Below are positions 17,051 to 24,722 of a DNA stretch of 64,000 nucleotides, piece after piece. The position numbers and the translations under genes are program-made. The stretch comes from an uncultured Porphyromonadaceae bacterium (GTDB lineage Bacteria > Bacteroidota > Bacteroidia > Bacteroidales > Barnesiellaceae), in the NCBI GenBank assembly GCA_900538555.1, contig UPYI01000002.1:232538-296537 (forward strand). Reading direction: 5' to 3'. Under the pieces are notes generated by a model that saw only the letters and a program-made list of their open reading frames with translations, was not told the DNA's origin and made no database searches. The number at the start of each line of letters is the position of its first letter. The first letter of the stretch is position 1.

Positions 17051-17749
17051 ATGAACTTATTATCGATCATACTGCAAACCGTAGGAGAGGCAGCACAACC
17101 CGTACTTACCCCCCTCGAAGAAGAATCCGGACTGAACGTCATGAGCTTAGCGTTAAAAGGCGGCTACATCATGATTCCGCTGTTGCTACTCTCGTTACTG
17201 ACCATATACATTTTCGTAGAACGGCTGTTGGTAATCCGCAAAGCCGCACGGGAAGACCACTCCTTCATGGAACGCATCAAAGACTATATCCACGACGGCG
17301 ACATCGACTCGGCTTTGAAACTCTGTGAAAAGACCGACACTCCGTATGCCCGCCTCATCGAAAAAGGCATCACCCGTCTGGGACGCCCGATGAACGATGT
17401 GCTGGTAACGATCGAAAACGTCGGCAATATCGAAATCGCCAATCTCGAAAAAGGATTTCCGTGGCTGTCCACTACCGCCGCAGGTGCACCGATGATCGGA
17501 TTTCTCGGAACCGTGACCGGTATGGTACGCGCATTCTACAACATGGCATCCGCCGGAAACAGCGCCGACATTACCACTCTGTCGGGCGGAATCTACGAAG
17601 CTCTGGCAACCACCGTCGCCGGTCTGGTAGTCGGCATCATCGCCCTCTTCGCCTACAACTATTTGGTAGCCCGCGTAGACGGCGTCATGAACCAACTCGA
17701 AGCCAAGACGATGGAATTTATGGACCTGCTCAACGAACCGGCAAAATAA
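17051..17749 (+). CDS. exbB: ExbB/TolQ family proton channel protein
   Basis: A 232-residue MotA/TolQ/ExbB family protein with three membrane segments (about residues 37-56, 135-155 and 178-200). The last region GAPMIGFLGTVTGMVRAFYNMA and GIYEALATTVAGLVVGI is diagnostic. With ExbD it forms the inner-membrane motor that uses the proton gradient to energise TonB-dependent outer-membrane transport. The next gene, exbD, starts 12 bases downstream, followed by a tonB-like gene, so the three form one unit. Confidence 0.93.
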   Translation: MNLLSIILQTVGEAAQPVLTPLEEESGLNVMSLALKGGYIMIPLLLLSLLTIYIFVERLLVIRKAAREDHSFMERIKDYIHDGDIDSALKLCEKTDTPYARLIEKGITRLGRPMNDVLVTIENVGNIEIANLEKGFPWLSTTAAGAPMIGFLGTVTGMVRAFYNMASAGNSADITTLSGGIYEALATTVAGLVVGIIALFAYNYLVARVDGVMNQLEAKTMEFMDLLNEPAK

Positions 17750-17761
17750 CACATCCCGACC

Positions 17762-18175
17762 ATGAGCATCAAACGCAGACATAAAACGGAAGCATCGTTC
17801 AGTATGGCATCCATGACCGATGTCATATTCCTGCTACTGATCTTCTTCATGATCACCTCCACCATCGTATTCCCCAACTCGATCAAGGTGAATCTGCCGC
17901 AAAGCAAACAGCAGACCGGAGCGAAACCGCTTTCGCGCGTGACGATCGACGAACAGAACCGTTACTTCGTCGCGTTCGGAAACGAAGCCGCACATCAGGT
18001 GTCATACGAAGAACTGGAACAGTTCCTGAGCGAGACACAATCGCGCGAACCCGATCTGTTCGTCGCCCTGTATGCCGACGAAAGCGTCCCCTACGGCGAA
18101 ATCGTAAAGATATTGAACATTGCGAACGATTACCAGCTACGTATGGTACTGGCGACACGTCCGCCCAAGAAATAA
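17762..18175 (+). CDS. exbD: ExbD/TolR family protein
   Basis: A 137-residue ExbD/TolR protein with one N-terminal membrane helix. Asp20 lies within it (SMTDVIFLLLIFFMITSTI) and corresponds to the essential proton-conducting residue of the family. The rest is a periplasmic domain ending RMVLATRPPKK. It lies between exbB (12-base gap) and the tonB-like gene (6-base gap). Confidence 0.93.
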   Translation: MSIKRRHKTEASFSMASMTDVIFLLLIFFMITSTIVFPNSIKVNLPQSKQQTGAKPLSRVTIDEQNRYFVAFGNEAAHQVSYEELEQFLSETQSREPDLFVALYADESVPYGEIVKILNIANDYQLRMVLATRPPKK

Positions 18176-18181
18176 CGAATC

Positions 18182-18961
18182 GTGAATCCCACCTACAAAG
18201 ATAGAAGCATCGCCATTGCCTCGACAGTCATATTGCACCTGTTGTTGCTGCTCATCCTGTGGATTACCGTATTGGATAAAGAAATACCTATCTCCGGCAG
18301 CGGCGACGGCGTTCTGGTACAAATCGGATTTCTCGACGAACCGATGGCTACGGGCGAAGCCCGACCGCAACAGCCCCGGGAAGTGATACCCGAACCGGTC
18401 CCCGAAAAAGTAATCACACAAGAGATCGAAGAGACTGCCTTTATCGAAAAGGAAGAAAAGGAGAATCCGGAACCGGAAGCGGTCGAAGAAGAAAAACCGG
18501 CTCCGCCCCAACCCGACCCCGGCATCTCGGACAAAATAAGCAATGCATTCGGGAAAGCGTTCGCCTCTGCCGAGAATGAACCGGCTGTCAAAAACGGTGC
18601 CGGAGAAGTCGCACAAGGAAGTCAGGAGGGCAACTCCTCGTCGGGAGAAATCATCGGCGTCGGCGGATACGGCGGATACAACTTAGGCGGGCGTAACCTG
18701 CTCGGCACCCTTCCCCGTCCCTCTTACGACACCAGCAACGATGCGGGCGTGATCTGCGTAGAGATCGTAGTCAATGCCAAAGGGCTGGTAATCCAAGCCA
18801 TTTCCACACCCAAAGGAAGTAGCGGCACGGCATATACCAACCCCAACCTACGGCAATCGGCGGAAAAAGCAGCCCGTCAAGCCGTATTCGAAGCCAACAA
18901 GGAAAATAACAACCAGACCGGATATATCTATTATCACTTCAACCAGAATACCGGCTGGTAA
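18182..18961 (+). CDS. TonB-like energy transducer
   Basis: A 259-residue protein starting with GTG, 6 bases after exbD. One membrane anchor (about residues 9-32) is followed by a Glu/Pro-rich periplasmic spacer (about 55-125) and a C-terminal TonB/TolA-like domain. That domain begins near RPSYDTSNDAGVICVEIVVNAKG and ends YIYYHFNQNTGW. Position after exbB-exbD supports a TonB or TolA role. The C-terminal region deviates from the standard TonB YP motif, so which outer-membrane partner it serves is uncertain. Confidence 0.85.
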   Translation: MNPTYKDRSIAIASTVILHLLLLLILWITVLDKEIPISGSGDGVLVQIGFLDEPMATGEARPQQPREVIPEPVPEKVITQEIEETAFIEKEEKENPEPEAVEEEKPAPPQPDPGISDKISNAFGKAFASAENEPAVKNGAGEVAQGSQEGNSSSGEIIGVGGYGGYNLGGRNLLGTLPRPSYDTSNDAGVICVEIVVNAKGLVIQAISTPKGSSGTAYTNPNLRQSAEKAARQAVFEANKENNNQTGYIYYHFNQNTGW

Positions 18962-18965
18962 CGAT

Positions 18966-19057
18966 ATCCGACCGGTGTAGAAAAAGAGAAACGTTTTCGA
19001 TAAGCCGAGAGCAGAAGCGAACTTGTTCGGACTATGCCGAGGCGAGAAAAGGTGCAT
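18966..19057 (-). repeat. Family 1 dispersed repeat, copy after tonB
   Basis: Near-identical over about 70 bases to the copy between sufB and sufC (1681-1760), in opposite orientation. It lies immediately after the tonB stop codon. The promoter end is degenerate. Confidence 0.8.
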
Positions 19058-19105
19058 GATTGAACAACATGCCCGAGTGGCACAGCCCGAGGCACACCGA
19101 TACAG

Positions 19106-19153
19106 AAAAGCCCTGTCAGAACTCCGCTCGACGGCGTGATGACAGGGCTTTTT
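19106..19153. terminator. Bidirectional terminator, tonB / PCMD gene
   Basis: A 13-bp stem (AAAAGCCCTGTCA with TGACAGGGCTTTT) with A-run and T-run on the two sides sits between the convergent tonB and PCMD genes, so it can serve both. Confidence 0.8.
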
Positions 19154-19233
19154 ATTGCCGATGAAGCGCGACGGATTTCGTAAAGGGAAATATCCCCACT
19201 AAAACCGGAGGATCCGGTACGCCTCCTTTTTTG

Positions 19234-20184
19234 CTAATATTCCAACGCTACATTGTCGATCCAGAACGTATTGCCGATACTCCCGATAAACGCCGTTCCG
19301 CAGGCAGCCGAAGCCATGAGCATCATGTGGGTCACCGGTTCATCCGGATCAGCCCAGCCGATTTCCTGCACCTTCACCCGGCGACCCCGGCTATTGGTCG
19401 TATAGGGCCATTTGTCCTCCGGAAGCAAATCCATATACGGCTGGTAATACGCTTCGCCGGTGATGTCGCCGTAATAGATCGGCAGCCGGTGTCCGTTCAC
19501 CCAGCCGTCGGTACTTTCCCAATACCGTTCACGCCCCGTTCCCACACGCTTGGCATAGACATTGCCGTCGGCATCCTCCCAGCGATGTTGCAAAAACACA
19601 TACACCTCGGCACTGTCGCGACCGGGCACCTGCTTCATCGGACTGAATCCGTTAGAGAAAGTCCGGTAATCATTTTCCGAAGCCTTCACCTTATAGTCAT
19701 ACACCAAATTCGTAGGGCGACGGTCGAACGGGATACCCATCTCCATCTTGCTATACGGATCGTTCGTGGAACGTATCGGTTCGAGGACATATCCCAAATA
19801 GACCGTACCGCTTACCAATACTTTCAAATTCACGACACCCAGCACCCGGCACTCTTCCAGCACGGTCTTCATGCAGGCACACAAGCCTCCGTCTTCCCGT
19901 ACTTCGGGATAGACCGTATTGCTGGTCTTGATTATCCCGCAAACGTTCGCCATAACATTCGAGGTAGCCCACGGCGTCTCGTCCTTCCCGCAATACGGGT
20001 GATTACCTTCCACCGTGCGTTCGGGAGCAACGGCATATACCGTCTTTTTCGCACCGCCCAACAACGGCGACTCATGGATATGACGTGTCATCCAACTTTC
20101 GAAATCGCCGAACTCGATCGGCTCCGCTGCATTTGCAACAGAAAGCAGCAACACACCAACAACTGAAAATAGTAATTTTTTCAT
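19234..20184 (-). CDS. PCMD domain-containing secreted protein
   Basis: A protein of 316 residues with a signal peptide (MKKLLFSVVGVLLLSVANAAEP) and one PCMD (putative carbohydrate metabolism) domain filling the rest. Typical stretches are DFESWMTRHIHESPLLGGAKKTVYAV, YLGYVLEPIRSTNDPYSKMEMGIPFDRRP and the end GSIGNTFWIDNVALEY. The start MKKLL is chosen over an open-frame extension to 20289, because that extension translates a dispersed repeat. The function is unknown; other members occur in or near glycan-utilisation loci, but no SusC/SusD pair is present here. Confidence 0.8.
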   Translation of the reverse strand: MKKLLFSVVGVLLLSVANAAEPIEFGDFESWMTRHIHESPLLGGAKKTVYAVAPERTVEGNHPYCGKDETPWATSNVMANVCGIIKTSNTVYPEVREDGGLCACMKTVLEECRVLGVVNLKVLVSGTVYLGYVLEPIRSTNDPYSKMEMGIPFDRRPTNLVYDYKVKASENDYRTFSNGFSPMKQVPGRDSAEVYVFLQHRWEDADGNVYAKRVGTGRERYWESTDGWVNGHRLPIYYGDITGEAYYQPYMDLLPEDKWPYTTNSRGRRVKVQEIGWADPDEPVTHMMLMASAACGTAFIGSIGNTFWIDNVALEY

Positions 20185-20189
20185 ATAAA

Positions 20190-20335
20190 ACAAACTGCAA
20201 GCTGAAAACAACGCCGACCGGTACAGGCTATGACGGGACACAGCATTTGTCATCCGAATAAATTGCAAGCCGTGAACGGAATCAATCAAACGAAAACTTT
20301 GATTATGCCGGGACGCAGCGTTTATCTCTAAAATA
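20190..20335 (-). repeat. Two family 1 repeat units upstream of the PCMD gene
   Basis: Two degenerate units carry CTGCAAGC and TTGCAAGCCGTGAACGG blocks, a CAAACGAAAACTTTG inverted segment and a GCCGGGACGCAGCG end. No intact TAnnTTTG box is left. Together with the copy at 20471-20523 they fill most of the 376-base gap between the divergent PCMD and steroid-type genes. Confidence 0.7.
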
Positions 20336-20437
20336 AAACGGCGTCAAAGATACGACTTTTTTTTCGGCATTTTATTCCGTACACAAAATAGAACACAAAA
20401 ATCACCGACTGTCCCAAAAATCTTAGTATATTTTAAT

Positions 20438-20523
20438 TATCTTTGCACTATGTGTGAATATAGGGATGCGACTCGGCATAGTTCAAATAAATTTGACTCT
20501 GCCCTCGCCTTTCGCTATCTTTG
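20438..20523 (+). promoter_or_regulatory. Tandem promoters for the steroid-type cluster, within a family 1 repeat
   Basis: TTTG (20492-20495), 20 bases and TATCTTTG (20516-20523) give an exact Bacteroidota promoter; the TTTG is half of the palindrome CAAATAAATTTG. A second TATCTTTG lies at 20438-20445. The predicted start from the nearer one is about 30 bases before the ATG at 20561. The ACTCGGCATAG and CTGCCCTCG blocks identify a family 1 copy. Confidence 0.8.
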
Positions 20524-20560
20524 CAAGATTCAATGACAAAACATAATCAAACAAATACAA

Positions 20561-21325
20561 ATGGACGAATTATTTAACGGGCTGTTGATCACGATGAGCA
20601 TTATCGGGCTGATCGTATTCATAGCCCTCTACTTTGTCAAAGCCGGGTACGGCATGTTTTTCGACCGCAAATGGGGATTTTCCGTACCGAACCGCATCGG
20701 CTGGGTACTGATGGAAGCCCCCGTATTCATCGTCATGTGCATCCTTTGGCTTTGTTCCGACCGCTGGCTCGATCCGGTACGGCTCTGTTTTTTCCTGCTG
20801 TTCCAATTGCACTACTTCCAACGGTCGTTCATCTTCCCGTTCCTGATCAAAGGAAATAGCCGGATGCCGATCAGTATCATCCTGATGGGTGTCGTGTTCA
20901 ATGTCATCAACGCCATTATGCAAGGCGGCTGGATATTCTATATCTCTTCGCCCGAAGCCTACGGCATCGACTGGTTCACCTCGCCGCAATTTATCATCGG
21001 TGTGATCATATTCTTCACCGGTATGTTCATCAACATCCAGTCCGACTATATCATCCGCCACCTGCGCAAGCCGGGCGACAAGAAACATTACATCCCGCGC
21101 GGAGGCATGTTCCGGTATGTATCGTCTGCCAACTATTTCGGCGAATGGCTCGAATGGACCGGTTTCGCCATCTTCACATGGTCGTGGGCGGGAGCCGTAT
21201 TCTCGTGGTGGACTTTTGCCAACCTCGCACCCCGCTCGGCAGCCTTGTACAAACGGTATGCCGAAGAATTCGGTGAAGAATTTACCAAAGAGAAACGTAA
21301 AAAAATCATCCCCTTCATCTATTAA
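20561..21325 (+). CDS. Steroid 5-alpha-reductase family protein
   Basis: A 254-residue membrane protein with about six or seven hydrophobic segments. It matches the SRD5A-type 3-oxo-5-alpha-steroid 4-dehydrogenase family. HYFQRSFIFPF lies in the middle, and a C-terminal block GGMFRYVSSANYFGEWLEWTGFA to KKIIPFIY closely follows the vertebrate enzyme pattern. Such enzymes reduce the C4-C5 double bond of 3-oxo-delta-4 steroids with NADPH. The gene leads a three-gene unit with a flavin oxidoreductase and a short-chain dehydrogenase, the same enzyme set reported in gut Bacteroidales loci that make allo-bile acids and 5-alpha steroids. Substrate is inferred, not shown. Confidence 0.85.
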   Translation: MDELFNGLLITMSIIGLIVFIALYFVKAGYGMFFDRKWGFSVPNRIGWVLMEAPVFIVMCILWLCSDRWLDPVRLCFFLLFQLHYFQRSFIFPFLIKGNSRMPISIILMGVVFNVINAIMQGGWIFYISSPEAYGIDWFTSPQFIIGVIIFFTGMFINIQSDYIIRHLRKPGDKKHYIPRGGMFRYVSSANYFGEWLEWTGFAIFTWSWAGAVFSWWTFANLAPRSAALYKRYAEEFGEEFTKEKRKKIIPFIY

Positions 21326-21329
21326 GTTC

Positions 21330-22562
21330 ATGGAAAACAAAGAATCTATTCTTTTCACGCCGGCAAAAATAGGTCCGGTGACCTTGCGTAACCGTACGAT
21401 CCGCTCGGCTGCGTTCGAAGGTATGTGCGACGGAAACGCACCTACCGACAAATTGTACGAATACCACAAAAGCGTAGCAGCGGGAGGCATCGGTATGACC
21501 ACACTCGCCTATGCATCGGTCACCCATAGCGGGCTGTCGTTCAAAAGCCAGTTGTGGATGCGCCACGAAATCGAAGGCGGATTGCGCCGCATCACCGATG
21601 CGGTACACAAGGAAGGGGCAAAAGTCTCGATCCAGTTAGGTCACTGCGGAAACATGTCGCACCCGAGCACCGCCGGTCAGATTCCGATCTCGGCATCGTC
21701 GGGCATCAACATTTATTCACCGACGATCGTACGCGGAATGCGGAAAGACGAAATCAAGGATATGGCGAAAGCCTTCGGCGAAGCCGTAAATGTGGCACGC
21801 GATGCCGGATTCGATGCCGTAGAAATACACGCCGGACACGGATACCTCATCAGCCAGTTCCTTTCGCCCTACACCAACCACCGTCGCGACGAATTCGGCG
21901 GTTCGCTCGACAACCGTATGCGGTTTATGCGGATGTGTATGGAAGAAGTTATGAAAGCTGCCGGAAGCGATATGGGCGTATTGGTTAAAACCAATATGTG
22001 CGACGGATTCAAAAAAGGCGTACAGATAGAAGACGGCATCCGTATCGCCCAAGAACTTGAACAACTCGGCGCACATGCGCTGGTATTGAGCGGCGGATTC
22101 GTCAGCAAAGCCCCGATGTACGTCATGCGCGGAGCAATGCCTATCAAGACCCTGACCTACTACATGAAGCCGTGGTGGCTGAGATGGGGAGTAAAAATGT
22201 TCGGAAGCATGATGATCCCCACCGTTCCGTTCAAAGAAGCCTACTTCCTCGAAGACGCATTGAAATTCCGCGAAGCATTGAAATTGCCGTTGGTATATGT
22301 AGGCGGACTTGTCTCGCGAAAATCCATCGACAACGTGCTCGACCACGGATTCGAATTCGTACAGATGGGACGTGCGCTTATCAACGAACCCGATTTCGTA
22401 AACCGGATGAAGAACGAAGGCGAGGAACGTTGCGGCTGCAACCACGCCAACTACTGCATCGGACGTATGTACTCCATCGACATGGTTTGCCACAAGCACC
22501 TGCAAGGACAACTGCCCCCCTGCATCGTAAAAGAAATGGAGAAACTGGACCATGCGGAATAA
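21330..22562 (+). CDS. Old yellow enzyme family oxidoreductase, probable 5-beta-reductase
   Basis: A 410-residue FMN-dependent oxidoreductase (MENKESILFTPAKIGPVTLRNRTIRSAAFEG). It carries the OYE signature EIHAGHGYLISQFLSPYTN followed by RRDEFGGSLDNRMRF. A C-terminal cluster RCGCNHANYC with another Cys 11 residues on resembles the iron-sulfur ligands of the enoate reductase subgroup, though the spacing is atypical. The second nucleotide-binding half of BaiCD/BaiH-type enzymes is absent. The start is the ATG 4 bases after the upstream stop; the longer frame to 21117 overlaps the upstream gene and is rejected. Context suggests reduction of a 3-oxo-delta-4 steroid to the 5-beta form. Confidence 0.82.
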   Translation: MENKESILFTPAKIGPVTLRNRTIRSAAFEGMCDGNAPTDKLYEYHKSVAAGGIGMTTLAYASVTHSGLSFKSQLWMRHEIEGGLRRITDAVHKEGAKVSIQLGHCGNMSHPSTAGQIPISASSGINIYSPTIVRGMRKDEIKDMAKAFGEAVNVARDAGFDAVEIHAGHGYLISQFLSPYTNHRRDEFGGSLDNRMRFMRMCMEEVMKAAGSDMGVLVKTNMCDGFKKGVQIEDGIRIAQELEQLGAHALVLSGGFVSKAPMYVMRGAMPIKTLTYYMKPWWLRWGVKMFGSMMIPTVPFKEAYFLEDALKFREALKLPLVYVGGLVSRKSIDNVLDHGFEFVQMGRALINEPDFVNRMKNEGEERCGCNHANYCIGRMYSIDMVCHKHLQGQLPPCIVKEMEKLDHAE

Positions 22563-23352
22563 AATCGACTATACCCGGCTGACCGCTTTGGTTACCGGCG
22601 CAAGTTCGGGCATCGGCGAAGAGTATGCCCGCCAGCTCGCCGCCAAAGGCGTGAAGTTGATTATCGTCAGCAACGAACGGGAACGGATCGTGACGGTAGC
22701 CGACGACATAGCCGCCACCTATCAGGTAGAAGTGACACCGGTCTATATGGACCTCGCCCGCACCGAAGCGGCAAAAGAGTTGTATGACTTCTGCCGGGGA
22801 AAAGGATTTGCCGTAGACGTGCTGATCAACAACGCCGGAATCTTCATCTTCAAGGAAGTGGTGGAAACTGCGCCCGAGCGCATCGACCTGATCATGAACT
22901 TGCACATCTGCACCGTTACACGTCTGTGCCGGCTCTTCGGAGAAGATATGCGCAAACGCGGCAGCGGATACATATTGAATATGTCGTCGCTTTCGTGCTG
23001 GATGCCGATGCCCGGTATCGCCCTGTACTCGGCAACCAAAGCCTACATACGGGTATTTACCCGCTCGCTGTGGCACGAACTGCATGAGCACGGTGTCACC
23101 GCCATGGTAGCCTGTCCCGGCGGAATTGCCACAAGCCTGTACAACCTCGATCCCAAGTTGTTGAAACTGGGAGTGCGCATCGGAGTGCTGATGACTCCGA
23201 AACGATTGGTACGCAAAGCCTTGCGACGGTTATTCAAAGGCAAGAAGCAAATCATACCCGGTTTGATCAACCGCATATTCGTACCGATAGTACCCCTGTT
23301 GCCCAATGCCTTGATCCGCTTCGGCAAACACAAACTGCTGAAACAGTCCTGA
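22552..23352 (+). CDS. Short-chain dehydrogenase, probable hydroxysteroid dehydrogenase
   Basis: A 266-residue SDR overlapping the upstream gene by 11 bases, indicating translational coupling. The cofactor motif TGASSGIG is at residues 15-22. NNAG follows, then the catalytic SSLSCW...YSATKAY. A basic, hydrophobic C-terminal extension (RRLFKGKKQIIPGLINRIFVPIVPLL) may contact the membrane. In comparable Bacteroidales clusters the third enzyme is a 3-beta-hydroxysteroid dehydrogenase; that role is plausible but other 3-oxoacyl or sterol substrates cannot be excluded. Confidence 0.8.
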   Translation: MRNKIDYTRLTALVTGASSGIGEEYARQLAAKGVKLIIVSNERERIVTVADDIAATYQVEVTPVYMDLARTEAAKELYDFCRGKGFAVDVLINNAGIFIFKEVVETAPERIDLIMNLHICTVTRLCRLFGEDMRKRGSGYILNMSSLSCWMPMPGIALYSATKAYIRVFTRSLWHELHEHGVTAMVACPGGIATSLYNLDPKLLKLGVRIGVLMTPKRLVRKALRRLFKGKKQIIPGLINRIFVPIVPLLPNALIRFGKHKLLKQS

Positions 23353-23383
23353 CGGCGACCGATTGCCGGAACGATAGAGAAAT

Positions 23384-23418
23384 AAAAAAAGGAATCCGAA
23401 ATTCGGATTCCTTTTTTT
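23384..23418. terminator. Bidirectional terminator, SDR / fbaA
   Basis: A perfect inverted repeat (AAAAAAAGGAATCCGAA and its complement) with A- and T-runs lies between the convergent SDR and fbaA genes and can end both transcripts. Confidence 0.9.
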
Positions 23419-23437
23419 GTTATCGGTTACGAATGGA

Positions 23438-24436
23438 TTATTCGGCTTTGCCGGCAGAACCCAATACGTTTTCAATTTTGTGTTTGTACAATTTTTTCAT
23501 GTTGTCGCGAGCCGGACCCAGATATTTACGAGGGTCGAATTCAGCCGGTTTCGTAGCGAATACCTCACGTACGGCAGCAGTCATAGCCAGACGGCTGTCG
23601 GAGTCGATATTGATTTTACATACGGCAGAAGTAGCTGCGTGGCGCAATTCTTCTTCGGGGATACCGATAGCATCTTTCAATGCACCGCCGTATTTGTTGA
23701 TCGTAGCCACTTCTTCTTGGGGAACCGAAGAAGATCCGTGCAATACGATGGGGAATCCGGGCAACTCTTTTTCAACACCTTCCAATACGTCGAAACGCAA
23801 CGGCGGCGGAACGAGCAAGCCATCGGCGTTGCGCGTACATTGTTCGGGTTTGAATTTGTTTGCACCGTGAGAAGTACCGATAGAGATAGCCAAGCTGTCG
23901 CATCCCGTTTTAGATACGAAGTCTACCACTTCTTCGGGGCGGGTATATGTGTGGTGTTCTGCCGAAACTTCATCTTCGACACCAGCCAATACGCCGAGTT
24001 CGCCTTCTACCGTAACATCGAACTGGTGAGCATACTCAACCACTTTTTTCGTCAAAGCTACGTTTTCGTCATAAGGCAGGTGAGAACCGTCGATCATCAC
24101 CGAAGAGAAGCCCATGTCTACACACGATTTGCAGAGTTCGAAAGAATCTCCGTGGTCGAGGTGAAGCACGATCTGGGGTTTTTCCCAACCCAACTCTTTT
24201 GCATAAGCTACTGCGCCTTCTGCCATATAGCGGAGCAAAGTTTGATTTGCATAGTTACGGGCACCTTTCGAAACTTGCAGGATAACCGGCGATTTCGTTT
24301 CAGCCGCAGCTTGGATGATAGCCTGCAACTGCTCCATGTTGTTGAAGTTGAATGCAGGAACGGCGTAACCGCCTTTGATTGCCTTTGCAAACATCTCGCG
24401 AGTGTTTACAAGACCGAGATCTTTATAACTTACCAT
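23438..24436 (-). CDS. fbaA: Class II fructose-bisphosphate aldolase
   Basis: A 332-residue zinc-dependent aldolase of glycolysis and gluconeogenesis, cleaving fructose 1,6-bisphosphate to two triose phosphates. Zinc-ligand and active-site blocks are visible: IVLHLDHGDSFELCKSC, VEGELGVLAGVEDEVSAEHHTYT, DSLAISIGTSHGANKF and IVLHGSSSVPQEE. The start MVSYKDLGLVNTREMF is chosen over an extension to 24505, which would overlap the promoter. A TATCTTTG element is 34 bases upstream. Confidence 0.96.
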   Translation of the reverse strand: MVSYKDLGLVNTREMFAKAIKGGYAVPAFNFNNMEQLQAIIQAAAETKSPVILQVSKGARNYANQTLLRYMAEGAVAYAKELGWEKPQIVLHLDHGDSFELCKSCVDMGFSSVMIDGSHLPYDENVALTKKVVEYAHQFDVTVEGELGVLAGVEDEVSAEHHTYTRPEEVVDFVSKTGCDSLAISIGTSHGANKFKPEQCTRNADGLLVPPPLRFDVLEGVEKELPGFPIVLHGSSSVPQEEVATINKYGGALKDAIGIPEEELRHAATSAVCKINIDSDSRLAMTAAVREVFATKPAEFDPRKYLGPARDNMKKLYKHKIENVLGSAGKAE

Positions 24437-24469
24437 ATTGTTTATAGTTTTTTGTAAATAAATCTGGCG

Positions 24470-24477
24470 CAAAGATA
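24470..24477 (-). promoter_or_regulatory. -7 element of fbaA
   Basis: Minus-strand TATCTTTG; the predicted start is about 27 bases before the ATG at 24436. The -33 region at the expected spacing reads TTTT. Confidence 0.6.
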
Positions 24478-24625
24478 CCATTTTTTTGTCAGATGAAAAA
24501 CGCACGCTCCGAAAAATATCGAATTATAAATGGCATTAACCTCCTGCAAACAATTTGAAAAATAGCTAACGAAGCAAAAATCACATTATTCGCCTTTTTC
24601 TTTTTCGGAAGTCAATAATTATCAT

Positions 24626-24722
24626 TACTTTTGCCGACCTTGCGTGCGGATTCCACCCGTGCGGGGAGAAGCGGCACACGCAGGTTGGTATAAACTAAAA
24701 AAAAGAGCGATATTCAAGAGAA
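24626..24722 (+). promoter_or_regulatory. speA promoter and structured leader
   Basis: TACTTTTG (24626-24633) fits the -7 consensus. The about 80-base leader that follows can fold: CCTTGCGTG (24639 on) pairs with CACACGCAGG (near 24675) around an inner CCCG-CGGG hairpin. The remainder is A-rich up to the ATG at 24723. A regulatory role (for example in response to polyamines) is only a suggestion. Confidence 0.5.
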
